Assembly: GCA_913777465.1 (NCBI GenBank)
Contig: CAJYRQ010000080.1
Span: 1 to 47,769, forward strand
Source: an uncultured Chryseobacterium sp.
GTDB taxonomy: Bacteria > Bacteroidota > Bacteroidia > Flavobacteriales > Weeksellaceae
DNA length: 47,769 nucleotides
Direction of reading: 5' to 3'
Within the stretch, counting starts at the first letter, position 1, and every line of letters starts with the position of its first letter. The translations under genes were made by a program, and so were the position numbers. The notes under the pieces were generated by a model. It was not told the origin of the DNA. It saw nothing but the letters and a program-made list of their open reading frames with translations, and ran no database searches. Below, in pieces: positions 1 through 6,268 of the stretch.

Positions 1-1
1 A

Positions 2-109
2 AAGTTTGCTTTGCAAATCATCAAGGAGCATGATGATAAACTGAGCCTCAAGAAGCGAAAGGTAAGAGCCGCATATGATGTACAATATCTAAAAAAGTTA
101 ATCTCATAA
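2..109 (+). CDS. C-terminal end of an unidentified protein (partial)
   Basis: An open frame enters from the left edge and ends with TAA at 107-109, giving 35 residues. The tail is rich in lysine and charged residues and ends in LKKLIS. The fragment is too short to assign to a family. It lies 130 bp upstream of pssA on the same strand, but pssA has its own promoter-like sequence, so the two need not be co-transcribed. The frame is inferred only from the absence of stops and the plausible composition. Confidence 0.45.
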   Translation, partial: KFALQIIKEHDDKLSLKKRKVRAAYDVQYLKKLIS

Positions 110-204
110 TTTCATGCGTTTGCCCTAGTTATAATAAACAATTAATCTTGTTAAATTATTATTTGACTATTCTTACTATATCGATACATTGCTACACTGT
201 TAAA

Positions 205-234
205 TTGTTACATTAATAAATTGTTTTAATTTTG
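205..234 (+). promoter_or_regulatory. Bacteroidota-type promoter of pssA
   Basis: TTG at 205-207 and TAATTTTG at 227-234 match the Bacteroidota -33 and -7 elements with a 19-bp spacer. Only five bases separate the -7 box from the ATG at 240, so the transcript is probably leaderless or nearly so. Confidence 0.6.
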
Positions 235-239
235 TATCT

Positions 240-953
240 ATGAATTTTATCAAAAACAATCTGGCCAACGCCATTACGCTTGGGAATCTCCTTTCCGGCT
301 GTATCGGTGCCATTCATCTGATCCTGGGTGATTATCAGACGACCGCGGCCTGCCTTATTTTATCTCTGATCCTGGATTTTTTTGACGGATTTACGGCCCG
401 GGCCCTGAAAGCCAATTCCAACCTGGGAACCCAACTGGATTCGCTGGCGGATATGGTGAGCTTCGGACTGGTGCCGGGATTGACGATGTTTAAAATTCTT
501 GAGCCTTTTGGAAATGATCTTTCAGGACTCTCCTTACCTTTTGAAATTAAATATTTCGGATTGCTGATTACCTTGTTTTCCTGCTTAAGGCTGGCCATTT
601 TCAATCTGGATGAAGAACAGAAATATTATTTCAAAGGTTTGAATACGCCAAGCAATACTATTTTGATTTTCGGACTGTATTATGCTTTTAAAGAAAGTCA
701 GGGCTTTGCTTTTCTGCTGAACGATGAGATCTTTTTAATTATTTTAACGATTATCTCATCATGGCTTCTGATTTCCCCGATTAAAATGATCGCGATGAAA
801 TTCAAATCGATGAAACTGAAGGATAATTACCCGAAGATTGCTTTACTGGCAGGGGCTGTCCTTATTTTGCTTATCTTTAAAACAATGGGAATTCCTTTAG
901 TTATCATTTACTATATATTAGTTTCTTTAATCTTTCAAAAACAATTAAAATAG
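240..953 (+). CDS. pssA: CDP-diacylglycerol--serine O-phosphatidyltransferase
   Basis: Inner-membrane enzyme that transfers a phosphatidyl group from CDP-diacylglycerol to L-serine, the first step toward phosphatidylserine and phosphatidylethanolamine. The CDP-alcohol phosphotransferase signature is complete: D49-G50-x2-A53-R54-x8-G63-x3-D67-x3-D71, which binds the metal and CDP. Hydrophobic segments lie on both sides of it and through the C-terminal half, as expected for a six-to-eight-helix membrane protein. The length of 237 residues fits the type II PssA seen in Bacteroidota. The ATG follows a canonical -7 box by five bases, which fixes the start. The next gene begins 118 bp downstream and is probably a separate unit. 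Confidence 0.93.
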   Translation: MNFIKNNLANAITLGNLLSGCIGAIHLILGDYQTTAACLILSLILDFFDGFTARALKANSNLGTQLDSLADMVSFGLVPGLTMFKILEPFGNDLSGLSLPFEIKYFGLLITLFSCLRLAIFNLDEEQKYYFKGLNTPSNTILIFGLYYAFKESQGFAFLLNDEIFLIILTIISSWLLISPIKMIAMKFKSMKLKDNYPKIALLAGAVLILLIFKTMGIPLVIIYYILVSLIFQKQLK

Positions 954-1071
954 GATTGATTTAAACGTAATTCCATCTTCAAATTAACACATTCTCGAAT
1001 TTTCAAATATAAAAATAAAACATAGGCGAAAAAGCAAACAGCAAACCGCCATTAGCTAAAAGCAATTTAAA

Positions 1072-1836
1072 ATGAACTTAAAATTACATAAACCGCTCTG
1101 CATATTCGATCTGGAAACCACAGGAACCAATATCGGGAAGGACCGTATCGTTGAGATCTGCATCCTGAAAGTAAATCCTGATGCTTCAAGGGAAAGCAAG
1201 ACCTGGAGGGTAAATCCGGAAGTGCCGATCCCGAAGGAATGCAGTGAGATCCACGGAATTTATGACGAAGACATTAAAGATGCGCCGACCTTTAAGGAAA
1301 TCGCTGCCAAAGTAATGGAAATGATTTCGGGAGCAGACCTGGGCGGCTTCAACTCCAACCGTTTCGATGTGCCTTTACTGGCTGAAGAGCTGCTGCGGGT
1401 AGGAATGGATTTCGACCTGAACAAATTTAAATTGGTGGATGCCCAGACGATTTTCCATAAGAAAGAACCGAGAAACCTGAGTGCCGCCTACCAGTTTTAC
1501 TGTGGAAAGACGCTGGAAAATGCCCATTCTGCAGAAGCGGATGTATTGGCTACTTTTGAAGTGCTGGATGCGCAGATCGGAAAATACGAAGACCTCCCAA
1601 AAGAGATCGCCCAACTGAGCGAATATACCTTCCATAACAAAAATGCCGACCTGGCAGGATTTATCGGGTATTCCGACAAAGGCGAGGAGATCTTCAATTT
1701 CGGAAAATACAAGGGTCAGGGCGTAAAAGCGGTCTTTAAGAAAGATCTTGGGTATTACGGATGGCTTCAGAACGCCGATTTCCCATTGTATACCAAGAAG
1801 GTATTCACAAAAATTCAGCTGTCAAGTAAATTTTAA
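1072..1836 (+). CDS. DnaQ-like DEDDh 3'-5' exonuclease
   Basis: Predicted 3'-5' exonuclease of the DEDDh group. Exo I is DLETTG with D13 and E15; Exo II is N94-SNRF-D99; Exo III is H152-SAEA-D157, so all catalytic acidic residues and the general-base histidine are present. The exonuclease fold occupies about residues 8-170. The last 60 residues include a GKYKG segment and an aromatic YYGWL stretch, similar to the C-terminal region found in exodeoxyribonuclease X-type proteins. It could be a proofreading subunit or a stand-alone repair nuclease; the sequence does not decide. The next gene starts three bases after its stop, so they form an operon. Confidence 0.85.
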   Translation: MNLKLHKPLCIFDLETTGTNIGKDRIVEICILKVNPDASRESKTWRVNPEVPIPKECSEIHGIYDEDIKDAPTFKEIAAKVMEMISGADLGGFNSNRFDVPLLAEELLRVGMDFDLNKFKLVDAQTIFHKKEPRNLSAAYQFYCGKTLENAHSAEADVLATFEVLDAQIGKYEDLPKEIAQLSEYTFHNKNADLAGFIGYSDKGEEIFNFGKYKGQGVKAVFKKDLGYYGWLQNADFPLYTKKVFTKIQLSSKF

Positions 1837-1839
1837 GAC

Positions 1840-2238
1840 ATGAGCGAACTGGTAAAATTCAAATTCTACGAAACGGCGCTTCAGGCAAACCGTGACAAGC
1901 AGATCCTGGCGGAAAGCGGCATCAACAGCTTTATTGCCAACGAACAGCTGATCCAGTCGGACTGGCTGCTGTCTCAGGCGGTTGGAGGCATCCAGCTGCA
2001 GGTATTTGAGGAAGACCTTGAGAAAGCGCAACAGGCCCTCATTGATTACAAAGAAAATGAAGAGTTTCCGCTGGAAGTGGAACACACCATCGATAATCCT
2101 CCGTTTGATTTCGTTTGCCCGAAATGCGGCTCCAACCACATTTATCGGGACGACAGCGCGACGAGCTTTTTCGGAATTTCTATTCTAACGAGCCATAAGT
2201 TTGTGTGCTATTACTGCGGGAATGAGTTTACGCATTAA
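1840..2238 (+). CDS. DUF2007 domain protein with C-terminal zinc ribbon
   Basis: 132-residue protein. Residues 1-70 look like a DUF2007 (putative signal-transducing) domain, with the KFYETALQA start and the GGIQLQV core typical of that family. The C-terminus carries two cysteine pairs, C93-PK-C96 and C123-YY-C126, that would bind one zinc ion. The combination suggests a small regulatory or adaptor protein, but no function is established. Its ATG lies three bases past the exonuclease stop, so it is translationally coupled to a DNA-processing gene. The gene after it is a pseudogene. Confidence 0.75.
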   Translation: MSELVKFKFYETALQANRDKQILAESGINSFIANEQLIQSDWLLSQAVGGIQLQVFEEDLEKAQQALIDYKENEEFPLEVEHTIDNPPFDFVCPKCGSNHIYRDDSATSFFGISILTSHKFVCYYCGNEFTH

Positions 2239-2243
2239 GAAGT

Positions 2244-2807
2244 ATGACGGGCAGGGTAAGAAAAGCAGCCAGGTATCTTGTAATTGTTATTTCAGGCTGT
2301 CTTTTATTGCCATCGTCACTTATTTTATGACATGGAAAAGCGTGATGATCGATCCTGCAGTCGGTACAAAACCCTTATTTAAGGATTTCACCCGTCAGAA
2401 ACAGGAGGATATTCACAGAGGAAAAAGCGATAAGCAAAAACCAATAATTTCCGGGTAAAAGCGGACGGATCATCTGCTGAATCTTACCGCTTCGATATTC
2501 AGGATTTACCCTTTGTCTGCAGATCCGGTTTTCAATTGGAGACGGCTACAGCGGTGGCGGATATATCGTGAAAATCATCAGGAACCGGTACCGCATTACG
2601 CCTTATCACTATACGGATAATCTGCGAGCATTTGATTTCCTTCATGAAGATTATTACAAAATCCTCAGCAGCAAGGTGATTCTTGATAAGGCTTACTATA
2701 AAAAAGGGGACAGCATTTTCGGATACGGAACTTGAGGTTCAGAAAAGATACGGCCCTGAAAATATTTTGAAAGAGGGAAAGGGTATTTCAGCGGAATTGT
2801 AAGATGA
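2244..2807 (+). pseudogene. Frameshifted remnant of a membrane-anchored protein
   Basis: A former gene read in successive frames. An ATG at 2244 opens MTGRVRKAARYLV and a hydrophobic segment, which stops early. A second frame continues FIAIVTYFMTWKSVM to a stop at 2458. A third frame carries VKADGSSAESYRFDIQ after about 2431. A further frame runs from 2520 (FSIGDGYSGGGYIVKII) to TGA at 2735. The tail TELEVQKRYGPENILKEGKG lies at 2722-2780 and GYFSGIVR ends at TGA 2805-2807. Stitched together these give one signal-anchor plus soluble domain of roughly 190 residues. At least four frameshifts are needed, so it cannot be functional. The parent family is not named here; the tail resembles hypothetical flavobacterial proteins. 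Confidence 0.7.
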
Positions 2808-3051
2808 ATGTTGATCAGGCAGATTCATTTTGATACGAACCTTCTACCCTAGCCCTGATTGCAGCGGCATCCTTTTGTGAAGCGCAGCGGAGTAAAAGAT
2901 ACAGCGGAAAGCAGGAAACAGCTCCTAAAAAAACCAATCGGAAAAACCGGAATAAAAATCAGGTTGAATGATCGGAAAAAGGATGCTTATAGCCGGAAGC
3001 TTTTGAAAATAATTTGAATAAAACCACATTAAATAATAAAAAAAAAAAATT

Positions 3052-3657
3052 ATGAAGATCATCTGCATCGGAAGAAACTACAGCGAACACGCCAAAGAAC
3101 TGGGCAACGAGATCCCGGAAAGACCGGTGATCTTTATGAAACCGGATACCGCCGTACTGAAAGGGAATGATTTTTATATCCCTGAGTTTTCGGATGACGT
3201 TCATTATGAGCTTGAAGTGGTGGTGAAAATATCCAAGGGCGGAAAATACATCCAAAAGGAAGCGGCTGCCAAACATTATGAGGAAATCGGCCTGGGGATC
3301 GATTTTACGGCAAGAGACCTGCAGAGCGATCTGAAATCGAAAGGGCTGCCGTGGGAACTGGCCAAAGGATTTGACGGCTCTGCCGTAGTAGGAAACTTTT
3401 TCAAAAAAGAGAATTTCAACCTGGAATCTTTAGGTTTTTCGCTGCTGAAAAATAAGGAAAAGGTACAGGACGGCAATACAAAGGACATGATGTTTACCAT
3501 CGACGATATTATTGCATTTGTTTCCCAGTACTTTACGCTGCGGGTTGGCGATCTTATCTTTACCGGCACTCCTAAAGGGGTAGGAAAAGTAGAGGAAAAC
3601 GACATCCTAGAAGCGTATCTGGAAGAGGAAAAAGTTCTCGACGTCCGCATTTTGTAG
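3052..3657 (+). CDS. Fumarylacetoacetate hydrolase (FAH) family protein
   Basis: 201-residue single-domain FAH-fold enzyme. The family cleaves or decarboxylates 2,4-dioxo or oxaloacetate-type acids using a divalent metal. The expected metal ligands are visible: E53 and E55 in HYELEV, and D84 in GIDFTARD. K105 in ELAKGFD and the TGTPKGVG loop near the C-terminus are also family hallmarks. The length is close to FAHD1-type acylpyruvases rather than the larger fumarylacetoacetase. The exact substrate cannot be inferred. The start is preceded by a run of 13 A residues and no clear Shine-Dalgarno sequence. It stands alone, 60 bp before the universal stress protein. Confidence 0.88.
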   Translation: MKIICIGRNYSEHAKELGNEIPERPVIFMKPDTAVLKGNDFYIPEFSDDVHYELEVVVKISKGGKYIQKEAAAKHYEEIGLGIDFTARDLQSDLKSKGLPWELAKGFDGSAVVGNFFKKENFNLESLGFSLLKNKEKVQDGNTKDMMFTIDDIIAFVSQYFTLRVGDLIFTGTPKGVGKVEENDILEAYLEEEKVLDVRIL

Positions 3658-3716
3658 GCCTTTTTACGGGTTGTTTGGCATAATTTTCCTATCTTTAATA
3701 GACAAAATTAGAAATC

Positions 3717-4166
3717 ATGGTAAATATAGTATTACCCGTAGATTTTGGGGAAAAGACCGATCAGCTTTTAGAAGGGGCTGTACGATTTGCAAAGCAGATC
3801 AACGGCAGGATTTATCTCATCCATGTGGCACCTTCCGATATCGGTTTTGCCATTGGCGATATGGGCTTCCAGTACTTTCCGGAAGTTGAGGAAAACGAAA
3901 TCCGTGAAGAACTGGTACAGCTGAATAAGCTTCAGCAGCGGATTCTGGCCGACGGCGTGGATTGCGAACATATCCTGAAGCAGGGATTGGCCAAAGACAT
4001 CATCCTGCAGCATGCAAAAGATAAGGATGCAGATTTCATTGTGATGGGATCGCATGGCAGAAGCGGAATCTATGATGTTTTCGTGGGAAGCTTAACCAAA
4101 GGCATCACGAAAGACTCTGATATCCCGGTGCTGGTGCTGCCGATTCATGAAAAAAGTGAAAATTAA
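3717..4166 (+). CDS. Universal stress protein (UspA family)
   Basis: 149-residue single Usp domain, usually a cytoplasmic homodimer. It has the N-terminal strand NIVLPVDF with the nucleotide-contacting aspartate D9. It also has the ATP-binding motif G111-x2-G114-x9-G124-S125 that marks the ATP-binding subclass. The C-terminus VLVLP is the usual final strand. Target processes for such proteins are generally unknown. A bidirectional terminator follows directly, shared with the convergent gene. The TATCTTTA sequence at 3690-3697 is a plausible -7 element. Confidence 0.9.
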   Translation: MVNIVLPVDFGEKTDQLLEGAVRFAKQINGRIYLIHVAPSDIGFAIGDMGFQYFPEVEENEIREELVQLNKLQQRILADGVDCEHILKQGLAKDIILQHAKDKDADFIVMGSHGRSGIYDVFVGSLTKGITKDSDIPVLVLPIHEKSEN

Positions 4167-4181
4167 ATTTTAATCGTTAAT

Positions 4182-4220
4182 AAAAAAGCCGATCAGATAT
4201 AGAATCCGATCGGCTTTTTA
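4182..4220. terminator. Bidirectional intrinsic terminator
   Basis: AAAAAGCCGATC (4183-4194) pairs with GATCGGCTTTTT (4208-4219). A-tract and T-tract on either side let it serve both the usp gene and the convergent 77-residue gene. Confidence 0.85.
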
Positions 4221-4236
4221 CTATATAACCAATTAA

Positions 4237-4470
4237 TTAACCTTCGTTTTTATAGATGGTAGGATCGTAGTAAGGATGCTTACCTTCCGTTGGAGAATAG
4301 TAGTCTTTATCTTTATTGTTCCCTAAAGTGGATACCAAAACATAGCACCAGTAAGTGAACATTACGCAGCAAACGATAAACAGAATCCAGTTCAGAACAT
4401 TACCGAAAGCATCAAAGAAACCGAAAGACCATTTGAAAACTTTGCTTAAGAATAGAAAGAAAGACGTCAT
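4237..4470 (-). CDS. Small membrane protein, probable DUF6341 type
   Basis: 77-residue protein with one strongly hydrophobic stretch at about residues 24-50 and a polar, tyrosine-rich C-terminus (DYYSPTEG, YYDPTIY). Size, layout and divergence from a DUF6427-like gene match a short flavobacterial inner-membrane protein, sometimes mislabelled uracil phosphoribosyltransferase because of genomic proximity to upp. Assignment rests on recall of the family pattern rather than any catalytic motif. A -7 box on the minus strand at 4506-4499 precedes the ATG by about 28 bases. Confidence 0.7.
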   Translation of the reverse strand: MTSFFLFLSKVFKWSFGFFDAFGNVLNWILFIVCCVMFTYWCYVLVSTLGNNKDKDYYSPTEGKHPYYDPTIYKNEG

Positions 4471-4488
4471 TATTTTCCTTTTTTAAAT

Positions 4489-4532
4489 TAACTTTGTACA
4501 AATTTATAAAAAATGTTTAAATTACTTTCAAA
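4489..4532. promoter_or_regulatory. Overlapping divergent promoters
   Basis: Plus strand: TAACTTTG at 4489-4496 fits a -7 box for the gene at 4513. Minus strand: TAAATTTG at 4506-4499 with TTTG at 4532-4529 (22-bp spacer) fits a promoter for the gene starting at 4470. The two -7 boxes lie two bases apart, so both promoters probably cannot be occupied at once. Confidence 0.5.
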
Positions 4533-5418
4533 AGAAAGCAATATTTTTTCAATTCCTGTGTACATCGGGTTTCTTCTTTTAATCGTAATAACTTTTAATT
4601 TATTGAATTTCAACACCTATGAGGCCATTATTGCCGGAATTACTTTTCTCGGCATCGCATTGGGATATTTCTGTTTTCACAGCATTGCGCTGAATTACCA
4701 GACCCACCTGCCTCTCTGTTTATATACTTTCTTTATTTTCGGTCTTTACCCGGGACACTTAGACATCGGGATTGCCGTTTCGCTGCTTACCAATTCTTTC
4801 CTCTTGTTGTTGCTTACCAGTACCAACGAGGATATCCGGAAGCGGTCTTATGTTCTGGTGGGGTCTATTGTTGCGCTGAATTTTATTTTCCTGCCGACGA
4901 CCTGGCCGATGGCGGTTTTCGTGATCATCCACGTTATCGCTACTTCAGAGCGGATCGGGCTGAATATTTTCAGGTTTTTGCTGGGAACACTTCTGATTGT
5001 ACTCAGCTATTTTTCAGTTATGTTCTTCTTAGGCTTTACCAGTTGGAACGTTGATTATTTTCCTTTCGGAAAGATTAAGCCGGCTGAGGATTATATGGAA
5101 CTGTTGCCGTTGATCCCGGTTATCCTGATGCTGATCTATGCGATCTACGACCATTTCAGCAATTACAATAAAAAGAGCCCGATCAGCCGTTATAAGTATA
5201 CTTTTTTACTGGTTTTTTCCGTGGCACAGCTGATTACCATTGTGCTTTATATGAATAGGAGCTATGAATACCTGCTTCTCCTTGCTTTCCCTTCGACGAT
5301 CATCATCAGCCGGATGCTGAAGTTTCTGCCGAAATACTGGATGCAGGAAGTAAGCCTGTGGCTGATTATCTTCAGCATGGTAGGTTTTAAAGCCGGAACT
5401 TATTTTAATTTATTTTAA
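4513..5418 (+). CDS. Polytopic membrane protein, DUF6427-like
   Basis: 301 residues with about ten hydrophobic segments spread over the whole length and short charged loops. No catalytic motif is recognisable. The N-terminus FKLLSKESNIFSIPVYIGF and the arrangement beside a DUF6341-like gene fit the flavobacterial DUF6427 family. Function is unknown; a role as an envelope protein is only inferred from topology. It is followed after five bases by the DUF3109 gene, so the two are an operon, and a divergent promoter region separates it from the 77-residue gene. Confidence 0.7.
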   Translation: MFKLLSKESNIFSIPVYIGFLLLIVITFNLLNFNTYEAIIAGITFLGIALGYFCFHSIALNYQTHLPLCLYTFFIFGLYPGHLDIGIAVSLLTNSFLLLLLTSTNEDIRKRSYVLVGSIVALNFIFLPTTWPMAVFVIIHVIATSERIGLNIFRFLLGTLLIVLSYFSVMFFLGFTSWNVDYFPFGKIKPAEDYMELLPLIPVILMLIYAIYDHFSNYNKKSPISRYKYTFLLVFSVAQLITIVLYMNRSYEYLLLLAFPSTIIISRMLKFLPKYWMQEVSLWLIIFSMVGFKAGTYFNLF

Positions 5419-5423
5419 AGATT

Positions 5424-6008
5424 ATGATTCAGATAGACGATAAATTGATCTCCGAGGATATTTTTTCTGAAGAGTTTGTTTGCAACCTTTCAAAATGCAA
5501 AGGGGCATGTTGTGTGGAAGGAGATGTAGGTGCTCCTTTAGATAAAAGTGAACTGGAAATTTTGGATAATATTTTTGATAAAATCAAACCTTATCTTACC
5601 CAGGAGGGCATCAAATCCATTGAAACCATAGGTACGTGGACGACCGACCCGATGGACGGCATGTATGTAACACCAATGGTGGACAACCGGGAGTGCGCCT
5701 ACGTAACTTTCGATGCAAACGGCATTACGAAATGCGGGATCGAAAAAGCGTATGAAGACGGCGCAATCGACTGGCAAAAGCCGATTTCGTGCCACCTTTA
5801 CCCGATCCGCGTTACGGAATATTCTACTTTTAAGGCGTTGAATTATGATGTCTGGAAAATCTGCAGCGATGCCTGTGCCTTAGGTAAAGAATTGCAGGTT
5901 CCCGTGTACAAGTTCCTGAAGACGCCTTTAATCCGCAAATACGGAGAAGATTTTTATCAAACGCTGAGCGAAGTGGCTGAAGAGTGGAAGAAGGAATATG
6001 GAGGATAA
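5424..6008 (+). CDS. DUF3109 family cysteine-rich protein
   Basis: 194 residues with conserved cysteines arranged as C20-x4-C25-x3-C29-C30, then C91, C104, C123 (SCHLYPIR), C147 and C151. This pattern, with the KGACC and HLYPIR motifs, is typical of DUF3109, related to YkgJ-type proteins proposed to bind zinc or an iron-sulfur cluster. No signal peptide is present, so it should be cytoplasmic. Enzymatic role is unknown. It starts five bases after the upstream membrane protein gene, which suggests coupled translation. Confidence 0.85.
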   Translation: MIQIDDKLISEDIFSEEFVCNLSKCKGACCVEGDVGAPLDKSELEILDNIFDKIKPYLTQEGIKSIETIGTWTTDPMDGMYVTPMVDNRECAYVTFDANGITKCGIEKAYEDGAIDWQKPISCHLYPIRVTEYSTFKALNYDVWKICSDACALGKELQVPVYKFLKTPLIRKYGEDFYQTLSEVAEEWKKEYGG

Positions 6009-6195
6009 TTGGGTTTGAAGGTTAGAGAGTTGAAGAGATTTTATTTTATGCAGACTCCACTGATGTTTTATCACGCAGATTTTTAGCACAGATTAAAGGC
6101 TACGCCCAATTTAAATCCTTTATAAGCAAAGCGGCTCCGTGAACCTTTTGCATGGAAGCATCAGCATAAGTTTTTTGTGCTCTTTTTATCGATAA
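6009..6195. other. Intergenic spacer with repeat-like text
   Basis: No gene is seen. The stretch near 6070-6105 contains ATCACGCAGATTTTTAGCAC followed by AGATTAAAG, which resembles degenerate dispersed intergenic repeats common in flavobacterial genomes. Only one copy lies in the window, so this is a weak call. Confidence 0.3.
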
Positions 6196-6196
6196 A

Positions 6197-6236
6197 CAAA
6201 ACCGTCCCGGAAATATTCACGGGACGGTTTCTTTTT
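6197..6236. terminator. Bidirectional intrinsic terminator
   Basis: AAACCGTCCCG pairs with CGGGACGGTTT around an AAATATTCA loop, with A-rich and T-rich flanks. It sits between the plus-strand DUF3109 gene and the minus-strand M16 protease gene. Confidence 0.85.
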
Positions 6237-6268
6237 GAATTTATATCGAATGTCAATGAATTGAATGA

